From contig NW_005198244.1 in assembly GCF_000372725.1 (NCBI RefSeq), positions 501,043-536,407 on the forward strand: DNA of 35,365 bases, given 5' to 3'. The notes below the pieces were generated by a model that was given only the letters and a program-made list of their open reading frames with translations, did no database searches and was not told the origin of the DNA. The stretch's first letter is position 1. Every line of letters starts with the position of its first letter. This DNA comes from Emiliania huxleyi CCMP1516 (lineage: Eukaryota; Haptophyta; Isochrysidales; Noelaerhabdaceae). Position numbers and translations under genes: made by a program. Positions 8,683 through 16,430 of this stretch are shown one piece after another.

Positions 8683-9342
8683 ATGGACGCATTGCTGCCG
8701 TCGGATCTTTTTGAGGAGCCGTCAAACGCCGAGAAGGTAGGCGCATGCTGGTCCACCGTAACCGACGAAGACTGGACTTGTGCAGCTTGCGGCATGGAGA
8801 AGGTATTTGCCTCGAGGATGTCCTGCTTCCGCTGCGGAGCGGCGCGACCAGGTCGAGCGCCAGGAAGCAGCGAGAGGCGGCCTCGAGATGATTATCAGCA
8901 CAGGCGTGATGATGATCGGCGTCATGATGACTGGCATGGCGATTGGCGAGGACGCCGGCATGACGATCAACGCCACTATGAGGAGCACCGGGGGCGCGAA
9001 GACCGTCGGAGCGAGTTTGATCGCAGCCGTGAGCGCTTTGGCGTGGGGCGCCGCCTCCACCAACCGAGTAAGCCGCAGCCGCGCGATCCGCTGGCCTTCG
9101 AGCGCAGGCCCGGATGGACAGCACACGACGAGCGGCCACGGCCACGGCGACGCGACGGCCGCTCGGGGCCTGGCTTTGTGCCGAACAAGCCACCGCCCGA
9201 ATGCAGGAACAAGGTGCCGTACAAGGAGCGCAGCTTCGCGGCCCAAGCGGCCGCGGGCGACCCCTTCGCTCTGAAAGTGGAGCGGGAGAAGGCGGCGAGA
9301 GAGGAGGAAGGAGGAAGGAGAAATCAGGAAAGCAAGCTGTGA
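8683..9342 (+). CDS. RanBP2-type zinc-finger protein with Arg/Asp-rich tail
   Basis: ATG at 8683, TGA at 9340-9342, 219 aa, no intron needed. Residues 31-55 form a RanBP2-type finger: Trp31, Cys33-X2-Cys36, Cys48-X2-Cys51, with the typical SCFRCGAARP end. The Cys-Cys spacing of 11 is one longer than usual. In splicing and RNA-binding proteins such as ZRANB2 this finger binds single-stranded RNA; in nuclear pore proteins it binds Ran. After the finger comes a long Arg/Asp/His-rich low-complexity region (about 65-120) like the RS/RD tails of RNA-binding proteins, then a Pro/Arg stretch and a charged C-terminal helix. I infer an RNA-associated nuclear protein. Confidence 0.75.
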   Translation: MDALLPSDLFEEPSNAEKVGACWSTVTDEDWTCAACGMEKVFASRMSCFRCGAARPGRAPGSSERRPRDDYQHRRDDDRRHDDWHGDWRGRRHDDQRHYEEHRGREDRRSEFDRSRERFGVGRRLHQPSKPQPRDPLAFERRPGWTAHDERPRPRRRDGRSGPGFVPNKPPPECRNKVPYKERSFAAQAAAGDPFALKVEREKAAREEEGGRRNQESKL

Positions 9343-9742
9343 GGTGTGAGCAGCTGCACGTCGACGTGTCCTTGTCCTCTCTGGCGTAGCGCGCGTAGGC
9401 GAATTCGTGCGTCCCCAAAATGGTACTGAGCGGCTCCCACGACCCCCCCAACACCCGAGGTGTACGACACGACCACTCGTTCGAACATTAGCGTCACAAA
9501 TATTTGTGGGTGTTGCCGGTCCTCCTGCCCATCGCCATGCGCATGTGCACCGCCGCCGCGCGCCGGCTCTCCACCTCTCCAGCTCCACCGCCCGAGCTCC
9601 ACCTCCAGACGAGAGAGAGGGCCCGCCTCCCGCCGACACATCGCGAGAAAGCGAAAAATAAAATTCCAAAGCAGAGCACTCTATACGGTACATTCATGTC
9701 TGTCGGGCTCGGGGTTCGGACATCACCGCCTGTGAACACCAG
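9343..9742. other. No gene seen; 3' flank of the zinc-finger gene
   Basis: Unique GC-rich DNA with no convincing frame. Just left of the transposon, AGGAGACAGG precedes the insertion point and resembles the paralogous site near 33290. Confidence 0.3.
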
Positions 9743-9750
9743 GAGACAGG

Positions 9751-10677
9751 AATGGTTGGGTAGTAGGGCTAGAGGGTCGCTCTACACTTAGCCTCTGCAG
9801 CGAGCGAGCGCTCAACTTAGCCCCCGCACGGAGCCGGGCTCGGACTTAGACGCTGTATGGTCGGGGGCCATGAACTTAGACGGCACAAGGCCAAATCCGG
9901 GTAAAACCCGGGTATACCTGCAAAAGTCCAGGTTTACCTGAAAAATACCTGGACGCGTCCCGACCAACGTATGCCGCGCACGACGCCATATCGCCTTGTC
10001 CCAGGGCCAGTGCGCTACTTGCGGCGCGCAACTCCTGCTCAAGTACGCGCACCGTACCATGTGCTGCCGCTATGCGTGTCTTAAGGCGGCTGCGGCGAAG
10101 CGGCGGGCGCGGCATGTCGATGGCAGTGCGGACGATGCGGTTGCGATGTGTTCTGCTTCAAGATCGTGGCGGTGCTTGGCATGCACTTCTGCGATCCCAA
10201 TCAGCTCATCGCAACGAAGCAGCGCAACAAGCTGGCTGCTGCCAACAAGGCCCTATGCTAGATCTACCTCACGCGCGGATCGTTCAAAGAGGACCAGCAT
10301 ACACAGGCTTCCTTGACATGCGTTTGTTTGAGCTTGAGGCTATTTGTGAGAACTGTTTGGCTTGAAGATTGCGCTCAAGAAGAGCAACGAGAATCGGAAG
10401 AGGAGGATGCTGAGGCGGCGATTGCTGAGCATGAGAAGGATCGATCCGGATTAGAAGGCGCCCGCCGCAGGCGAAGAAAATTTGGGGGCTAGTAGCGGGC
10501 TAGCGCCGTATCGTTGATCACGGTGGGAGCCTCTTGGCCCCAGGCTGTGCCACGGCCGACTTAGCCGATGTAAGAGGCTCTCGCTGATCTTAGACCGCGT
10601 AAGCACCCCAGCGTGACTAGTCACACTTAGACCCGCTCAGCCTCGAGGCTCAGAACTTAGACTACTACCCAACCAGT
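9751..10677. mobile_element. Non-autonomous TIR DNA transposon, hAT-like (927 bp)
   Basis: The left end AATGGTTGGGTAGTAG (9751-9766) is the inverted complement of the right end at 10662-10677 with one mismatch (A versus C at the second base). The element is flanked by a perfect 8-bp direct repeat GAGACAGG at 9743-9750 and 10678-10685. Subterminal ACTTAGCC/ACTTAGAC motifs recur at both ends (about 9787-9880 and 10558-10660), as expected for transposase-binding sites. Eight-base duplications and short TIRs are typical of hAT elements. The interior has no long open frame; a Cys-rich stretch at about 10014-10085 may be a relic. The paralogous RCC1 3' flank near 33285-33305 lacks the element. Confidence 0.85.
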
Positions 10678-10810
10678 GAGACAGGGTGGACCATGCATCA
10701 ATCTCATCCGTCCCGAATTCGCCTCTCGCAACTCTCGCATACGTCGCAGGTGGCGGTAGGCACGTGGGCAACGCGGCAACACAGAGCCTTGCACCCTTTC
10801 GCCCTTCTTA

Positions 10811-12265
10811 TCACTGCCCCGGCGCCCACGCCTCGACCTTCTTGGGCAACATCTGGTTCGACAGGTCCTCTCCGTGGCCCAGGCAGCCGTCCTCGCCCTG
10901 GCCCCAGGTGAAGACAGCGGCGTCGGCGGTGAGGGCGAGGCTATGTTGCCACCCAGCCGACAAGGCGACGACGCGCTGCCCCGCCAAGGCCACGATCCTC
11001 TTGGGCAGCAGCTGAGGCTGCTCGTCGCCGTGGCCCAGCTTGCCCCCAACCCCATAGCCACAGCTCCAGACGGCGCCGTCGGCGGTGAGGGCGATGCTGT
11101 GCCGGGCTCCAGCCGACGCAGCGACGACGCGCTGGCCAGCCAAGGCCTCGACCTTCTTGGGCAGCAGCTGGTGCTGCTGGTCGCCGTAGCCCAGGCGGCC
11201 ATTCCAACCGCAGCCCCAGCTCCAGACGGCGCCGTCGGCGGTGAGGGCGAAGCTATGCTGCCACCCAGCCGACAGAGCGACGACGCGCCGCCCAGCAAAG
11301 GCCTCGACAATCTTAGGCAGCAGCTGTAGCTGCGTGTTGCCGTGGCCCAGGATGCCAGAGTAACCATAGCCCCAGCTCCAGACAGCGCCGTCAGCGGTGA
11401 TGGCGAGGTTGTGCTGGCCTCCAGCCGACACAGCGACGACGCGCCGGCCAGCAAAGGCCTCGACCTTCTTGGGCAGCAGCTGGCGCTGCGTGTTGCCGTG
11501 GCCCAGGATGCCGGAGTAACCATAGCCCCAGCTCCAGGCAGTGCCGTCGGCGGTGAGGGCGAGGCTGTAAGCCCCTCCAGCCGACACAGCGACGACGCGC
11601 TGGCCAGCAAAGGCCTCGACCTTCTTGGGAAGCAGCTGCCTCTCCTCGTCGCCGTGGCCCAGCTGGCCGTGGCCTCCATAGCCCCAGCTCCAGACAGCTC
11701 CGTCGGCGGCGAGGGCGAGGCTGTGGGCATCTCCCACCGACACGCTCACGGCACGGAGAGGAGCGGGGAGGCGGGTCGGCGTGTTGAGCCGCGTCACGCC
11801 CTCGCCGTGGCCAAGCAGCCCTGAATATTGATACATTTCGTCCTCGTCGTCCTCCTCGCCCTCCGTTGCCTCATTGCCGCACGACGAGAGCCGCCCCTCG
11901 CCGTCGATGAAGACGCTGTGCCGTTCGCCTGCCGCCGCCCTCGCCGGCGCGTTGGACTCGCGCAGCAACGCCGCATAGCACAGCCACCGCACGGCGCAGC
12001 TCTCGTCCTCGGGCTGCGCCGGCAGCTCGAAGCCGCGCTCTTGCGCCCACAAGCGGATGCCCTCCACCGCAAGCGAGGCGTGGAAGAGCAGCGAGACGGC
12101 CGCGACGCGAGCGATGTCGAGGGGGCCGTCGAGGCGAGAGACGGCGCGCACGAGGAGCTCCGTGGGGAGGTCGAGGAGGCGGGCGGGCGGCGGCGTGTCT
12201 GGCGAAGGGGCGGTGGAGGAGGTGGCGGCGAGGCGGCGGAAGCGGCGGCGCGGCGGGGTGGACAT
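10811..12265 (-). CDS. F-box-like / RCC1 seven-blade propeller protein, copy 1
   Basis: ATG at 12265, intronless, 484 aa. An Arg/Pro-rich N-terminus leads to residues 27-66 (LLDLPTELLVRAVSRL and DIARVAAVSLLFHASLA), which have the look of an F-box-like helix bundle. Then come seven RCC1-type repeats of ~50 residues: HSxALTADGAVWSWG, a Gly-rich turn, LGHGD and QLLPKKVEAxAGxRVVAVSAG. Blade 1 is the most divergent (ERHSVFID...LGHGEG) and carries an acidic insert. Seven blades is the number in the known RCC1 structure, so the propeller looks complete. F-box proteins usually recruit SCF ligase; here that is inference. The start was chosen by identity with the paralogue at 34845, where MSTPPRRR is also the N-terminus. 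Confidence 0.85.
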   Translation of the reverse strand: MSTPPRRRFRRLAATSSTAPSPDTPPPARLLDLPTELLVRAVSRLDGPLDIARVAAVSLLFHASLAVEGIRLWAQERGFELPAQPEDESCAVRWLCYAALLRESNAPARAAAGERHSVFIDGEGRLSSCGNEATEGEEDDEDEMYQYSGLLGHGEGVTRLNTPTRLPAPLRAVSVSVGDAHSLALAADGAVWSWGYGGHGQLGHGDEERQLLPKKVEAFAGQRVVAVSAGGAYSLALTADGTAWSWGYGYSGILGHGNTQRQLLPKKVEAFAGRRVVAVSAGGQHNLAITADGAVWSWGYGYSGILGHGNTQLQLLPKIVEAFAGRRVVALSAGWQHSFALTADGAVWSWGCGWNGRLGYGDQQHQLLPKKVEALAGQRVVAASAGARHSIALTADGAVWSCGYGVGGKLGHGDEQPQLLPKRIVALAGQRVVALSAGWQHSLALTADAAVFTWGQGEDGCLGHGEDLSNQMLPKKVEAWAPGQ

Positions 12266-12359
12266 CGCGAGGAAAGAATTCAGCAAAGCGCAGGTTGCGC
12301 AAGGCGAAAGAATCTTACAACAAAACTAGGCGAAAGAAGCCGCGAGAACAAGGGACCGG

Positions 12360-12635
12360 CAGGCGGCGGCGTCGCAGGACGAGGCAGAAGAGAACGACGC
12401 GACAGAGGAGGAAGTGACAAGGGAGAGACCGACGAGAGTGGGACGGCCGCGAGGTGGCATGAAGGTTGCAGCGAGAAGCGGCGAGAGACTGCGAAAAGAG
12501 ATACGAAGAGGCAGACTCCCCAGGGTGGGCGACGGCTAGCGCATCACACTCCTCTCCTTAAAATCCCTGTGTGGTGGCGGCGTGCCGTTCTCCCATCCCT
12601 CCCTTGGGTTGTGTGTTTTCTTTCTTTTCTTTAGC
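12360..12635 (-). repeat. Dispersed repeat R2, copy A (inverted relative to copy B)
   Basis: This is the reverse complement of 12957-13238 with near-identity over ~275 bp, from GGCGGCGGCGTCGCAGGACG at its left end to the TTTCTTTCTT run at its right end. It lies ~95 bp upstream of the RCC1 start codon, so it occupies that gene's promoter region. Confidence 0.9.
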
Positions 12636-12800
12636 ACACAGGTGCGAGGAAAGAATCTTACAACAAAACTCCCTCGCACAACACGAGGAAAGTTTACAAC
12701 CCAACTCCCTCGCACAACACTACATACAACGCGAATTTTACGTCAGGCACTCCAAGTGCTCCAAGTCCACCCTCTCACAACAAACAGTTGTTTGGTATTG
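12636..12800. repeat. Spacer of the inverted pair with short direct repeats
   Basis: CGAGGAAAGAATCTTACAAC followed by AAAACTCCCTCGCACAACAC (about 12650-12690) recurs in shortened form at 12690-12721. Its first part also matches the RCC1 5' flank at 12267-12328 (GAGGAAAGAAT, then GAATCTTACAACAAAACT). The stretch therefore looks like reiterated RCC1 5' leader. Confidence 0.55.
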
Positions 12801-13745
12801 CTAAAAATCTCTCCCTCTCACAGGACTGGCTCGGACTGGCCTCCCATTTACCAGACGCAGACTTCTAGTCCCCGAAGACGCCAGGACCACCATGAAAAAG
12901 CCCCCTCTGTCGGCGCAAAGAAGGACACTCGCGTGACCCGTGGCTTGCGGGGGGGGGGGGGAAAGAAAGAAAGAAAGAAAACACACAACCCAAGGGAGGG
13001 ATGGGAGAACGGCACGCCGCCACCACACAGGGATTTTAAGGAGAGGAGTGTGGTGCGCTAGCCGTCGCCCACCCTGGGGAGTCTGCCTCTTCGTATCTCT
13101 TTTCGCAGTCTCTCGCCGCTTCTCGCTGCAACCTTCATGCCACCTCGCGGCCGTCCCACTCTCGTCGGTCTCTCCCTTGTCACTTCCTCCTCTGTCGCGT
13201 CGTTCTCTTCTGCCTCGTCCTGCGACGCCGCCGCCAGCCACCTTTGCCCCTCCGACGATCCTCCTCCTGCCGCCGCGCCGCGCGCGCCACGGTGCGGCCG
13301 TGTACGTGCGCCGCTCCGCCCGCCCGCCCGCACTCTTGCCCTGCCCGCCGCGCTTGCCGCCCGCCACCTCGCGCCGCGCCCGCTTTTCCTCGTGCCTCTC
13401 GCGCCGATCCGCTCGCCCAGCCGCCGAGGAGGCCGCTTTGTCCTCCCGCCGCCGCTTCATCGCCGCCTCCTTCGCCGCCTTGGCAGTGACGCCCGCCATC
13501 TGCTTCGCGCCAACGAGCGGCCGGCCGTCGAGCGTCGCAGCGGTGGCCATCGTGACGCCGATCGCACCCGCACGCAGCATCTTGAGCGCCTGCGCCTTGT
13601 CCGCTCCCTCGAGGCCCCCGGCCGAGACGGCCTCGTGCTGCAGCTGCGCGAGGCTCATGGCGTGGAACGTCATCTTTGCGTCCACCTCGTCCCGGTTCCC
13701 GGTGCACGCACGTTTGCAGTCCACGGCTGGCGTCTCCTCCGCCAT
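12801..13745 (-). CDS. Lys/Arg/Ala-rich protein whose C-terminus runs into repeat R2
   Basis: ATG at 13745, 314 codons to TAG at about 12801. The first ~170 residues look like a real protein: MAEETPAVDCKRA, an amphipathic helix (FHAMSLAQLQHEAVSAGG), an Ala/Leu-rich stretch, then long Arg/Lys-rich helices (KEAAMKRRREDKAAS and similar) typical of nuclear or nucleolar basic proteins. From about codon 170 (13238 downward) the frame is inside repeat R2, and the same peptide can be read from copy A, so the native C-terminus was probably replaced by the repeat or an intron was missed. Its ATG is only 25 bp from the ATG of the oxygenase on the other strand. No family recognised. Confidence 0.45.
   Translation of the reverse strand: MAEETPAVDCKRACTGNRDEVDAKMTFHAMSLAQLQHEAVSAGGLEGADKAQALKMLRAGAIGVTMATAATLDGRPLVGAKQMAGVTAKAAKEAAMKRRREDKAASSAAGRADRRERHEEKRARREVAGGKRGGQGKSAGGRAERRTYTAAPWRARRGGRRRIVGGAKVAGGGVAGRGRRERRDRGGSDKGETDESGTAARWHEGCSEKRRETAKRDTKRQTPQGGRRLAHHTPLLKIPVWWRRAVLPSLPWVVCFLSFFLSPPPPQATGHASVLLCADRGGFFMVVLASSGTRSLRLVNGRPVRASPVRGRDF
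12957..13238 (+). repeat. Dispersed repeat R2, copy B
   Basis: Begins at a run of 12-13 G and (GAAA)n, then matches copy A (inverted) and copy C (5648-5835). It contains GGGATTTTAAGGAGAGGAGT; a related GGGATTTAAAGGAGAGGAGT occurs at 20512-20530 next to another GAAA run, so R2 fragments may also lie upstream of the second AP2 gene. Confidence 0.9.
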
Positions 13746-13770
13746 AGCCCGCTTTCTGCCTCCCCCCGGG

Positions 13771-16319
13771 ATGCGGAAGCGGCGAATTTCTTCATCTCAG
13801 CCAAGCACATGTGCACAGCGGAGCTTCCCCTCTGTCATGATCTTGCTTGCGCGGCCGCTGCGGACAGGCGAGCTGGAGAGGCTGCACCGCCACAGGTACG
13901 TCGTCGTGCCAGACTGGCTCACGCGTGCGCAAACCGGAAGGCTGCAGGCGGACGCGGTCGCCGTCGGCGCCGACAGTGGATTTGAGTCCGCCGTCGGCAA
14001 CGCACCTGGACCAGCCGCGCTGGACCGCTTTCGGACCTCCTCGGTGATCGGACGCGTCTCTCGGTACATAGGCTCCGTCAACTTTGGGACGGCACGCGTC
14101 GACACTGAAGTGCGGCGATCTCGTCAGTGCAGCATCTACCCGCCGCCTCGCAACGCCGCCGGCTCCGTCACTGAGCGCGATGGACTCGTCAGCGCGGTGA
14201 ACGGACTGCGACGCGAGCTGGAGGTGTGTGCCATCGAACACTGCCTCGCGGCCATCCTCACTCGCCCGCGCCGCTTCTCCTCCAGCCAGACTCGTTCGAC
14301 TCTAGCCACCGACCAGCGCCGACACCCGACCGTCGTCCGTCAGGCTGCGGCGCTGCCGGCGCTGCCGCGGCTCGCGCCGTTCGAGACGGAGCTCAACTAC
14401 CTTCTCTACCCGATCGGCGGCCACTACAAACGGCGCGCCGGCCCGGCCGCGGTGGGACGGGCTCTCCTGCGGTCGGCGCCAAGCGTTCTTGGACCTCCTC
14501 TCGCCTGTAGGTAGCAGCTCGACCAGCCGGCCTGCGCCCTCCTCCCCTCGGACCTCATCGGAGCTCGGACGCGCCGCGGGGCCTTCTCGTCGGTAGGCAC
14601 CTCGACCAGCCGCGCGGGAATAGCGGCTGGCAGCGGCAAGGCCGACGGGCAGCCGACGGCGGCTCCATCTCCGGCGGCAGGTCTCTTCCTCCCTCTTCTC
14701 CTCCCTCCTCCCTCCCTCCCTCGCTCTGCCCTCTGCGCCCTCCTCCCTCCTCCCTCCTCCCTCCACCCTCCTCCCTACTCCCTCCCCCCTCCTCCCTCCC
14801 CCTTCCTCTCTCCTCTTTCCTTCCTCCTCTCTCCTCCCTCTTNNNNNNNNNNNNNNNNNNNNNNNNNNNNNNNNNNNNNNNNNNNNNNNNNNNNNNNNNN
14901 NNNNNNNNNNNNNNNNNNNNNNNNNNNNNNNNNNNNNNNNNNNNNNNNNNNNNNNNNNNNNNNNNNNNNNNNNNNNNNNNNNNNNNNNNNNNNNNNNNNN
15001 NNNNNNNNNNNNNNNNNNNNNNNNNNNNNNCGGCGGGCTTGGCATCTTTTCCAACCGGCGGCCTCGAGCCCGGCGAGGGCCCAAATGCCAAAAGTATACG
15101 GCTGCTTCGGCGGAAGTAGTCGGCGGCGGTGTCGGCGGGGTCGGCGGCGGCGGCGGCGGCGGCGGTGACGGCGGCGGCGGTGGGGACGGCGGCGACGGCG
15201 GAGGCGGGGTCGGCGGAGGCGGCGGCGGCGGCGGAGGGGGCGGAGGGGGCGGTGGCGGAGATGGGCGCAGGCGGGCTTGCCGATGAGGCGTCGGGATGGG
15301 GGGTACAGCGCCGAGGGCGCGGGGGAGGGGCCGTGAACGGCGTCTGTTCACGCGGTGCTTGCCTGGTCCACGGCCTAGAAGCGGGAACGCGCATCCCTGT
15401 ACCCCAACCAGCAATCGAGAGGACACACCTCCCCATATCTCCCCCACATCTCCCCCATATCTCCCCCATATCTAGCACTCGAGAGGACACACCTCCCCAT
15501 ATCTCCCCCACATCTCCCCCATATCTCCCCCATATCTAGCACTCGAGAGGACACACCTCCCCATATCTCCCCCATATCTCCCCCATATCTCCCCCATATC
15601 TCCCCCATATCTAGCACTCGAGAGGCCGTCGAGGACGTGGTGCCCCATATCTCCCCACATCTCCCCATATCTCCCCATATCTCACCTCGCAGGGTCCACA
15701 GGAGTACGTCGAGGACGTGGCGCCGAACGGCGGCACGCTCGTCCTCCTCATGAGCGGAGAGGTGCCGAGATTTAGCCGAGAGGCGCCGAGATTCGCGCCG
15801 AGAGGAGCCCGAGATGAGCCGAGATCGCACCGGCATCGTTCCGGCATCGCATCGAGGTCGCACCGAGATCGCAGCGAGATCGCACCGGCGTCGCGCCGGC
15901 ATCGCACCGGCATTGCAGCGAGATCGCACCGAGATCGCACCGGCGTCGCGCCGGCATCGCGCCGGCATTGCAGCGAGATCGCAGCGAGATCGCACCCGCA
16001 TCGCCCCTCCAGTACTCAGGTGGAGCACCGGGTGAGGAGAACGCACAGGGAGAGGCAGTGCGTCGTCGGCTGGTTCCGCGAGCGGCGCGAGGCGCGCGCG
16101 AGATCGGCCCGAGATCGGCCCGAGATCGGCCCGAGATCGGCCCGAGATCGGCCTTGGGGTCGACCCAGATCGCGCCCGAGATCGCCCGAGATCACCCGAG
16201 ATCGCCCGAGATCACCCGAGATCGCCCGAGCATTGACTCGTCGACGCATCGACCGCGCACGCAGGCGCGCGTGCCGGACTTGGACGCGTCGTCGGTGCGG
16301 ACGCTGGGTGCGCGCTTAG
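13771..16319 (+). CDS. 2OG-Fe(II) oxygenase (prolyl-4-hydroxylase-like), multi-exon, spans the assembly gap
   Basis: Several segments in order match the fold. RYVVVPDWL opens the first exon (ATG 13771 or 13837). A probable intron, 14224-14343 (GTGTGT...GTCAG, 120 bp), joins LRRELE to AAALPALPRLAPFETELN, then YLLYPIGGHYKR. NSGWQ and ADGGSISGG lie near 14617-14685. After the gap, exon 15702-15761 reads DVAPNGGTLVLLMSGE, and after a 258-bp intron (15762-16019) exon 16020-16319 reads VEHRVRRTHRERQCVVGWF. The His of VEHRV and a following Arg would be the second iron ligand and the 2-oxoglutarate anchor. The HxD pair expected just after GGHYKR is not visible; the frame also shifts there, so the gene may be broken or partly hidden by splicing and the gap. 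Such enzymes hydroxylate proline or related substrates. Confidence 0.55.
14843..15030. other. Assembly gap (188 N)
   Basis: A run of N flanked on the left by CCTCCCTCCT-type pyrimidine repeat (about 14690-14842) and on the right, after ~85 bp, by GGCGGC-type repeat (15115-15265). The repeats are the likely cause of the gap. Confidence 0.99.
15417..15690. repeat. 64-bp minisatellite with nested CTCCCCCATAT units, in an oxygenase intron
   Basis: Unit 1 is 15417-15480 and unit 2 is 15481-15544. Unit 3 starts at 15545 and has one or two extra CTCCCCCATAT subunits. Unit 4 is diverged and contains GTCGAGGACGTGG, which recurs as coding sequence at 15709-15721, so the array has captured a piece of the adjacent exon. 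Confidence 0.85.
15762..16019 (+). repeat. Minisatellite intron of GAGATCGCACCG-type units inside the oxygenase gene
   Basis: About 258 bp starting GTGCCGAG and ending TACTCAG, made almost wholly of CCGAGATCGCA and CCGGCATCGC units. The length is a multiple of three and there is no in-frame stop, so the same DNA could be translated as an Arg/Ser/His-rich insert. The protein fold argues for removal, because MSGE joined to VEHRV restores the expected spacing. Confidence 0.75.
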
Positions 16320-16430
16320 CCGAGCGACCGCCGAGATCCGCCGAGATTCGAAGAGATCCGCCGAGATTCGAAGAGATCCGCCGAGACTCGCCGAGCCACG
16401 ACGTGGGAGCGGGACCACGACGTGGGAGCG
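16080..16430 (+). repeat. Further GAGATCGGCCC / GAGATCACCC / GAGATCCGCC arrays
   Basis: Tandem CCGAGATCGGC (about 16100-16155), CGAGATCRCC (about 16176-16233) and CGAGATYCG (about 16329-16390) units. The first two encode the C-terminal tail of the oxygenase (ARSARDRPEIGPRSARD) up to the stop at 16317-16319. They belong to the same motif family as the intron upstream. Confidence 0.75.

Noticed and set aside
10014..10310. Cys-rich frame inside the hAT-like element as a transposase zinc finger
   Set aside because: Only one short CxxC-like stretch, broken frames and no RNase-H-like core; at most a relic.
12940..13770. N-terminal extension of the oxygenase frame upstream of 13771
   Set aside because: It is Pro/Arg/Ser-biased and antisense to a better-looking coding frame and to repeat R2.
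15417..16240. Possible CRISPR-like array from the regular repeats
   Set aside because: Units are contiguous minisatellites without unique spacers, the DNA is eukaryotic, and there are no cas genes.
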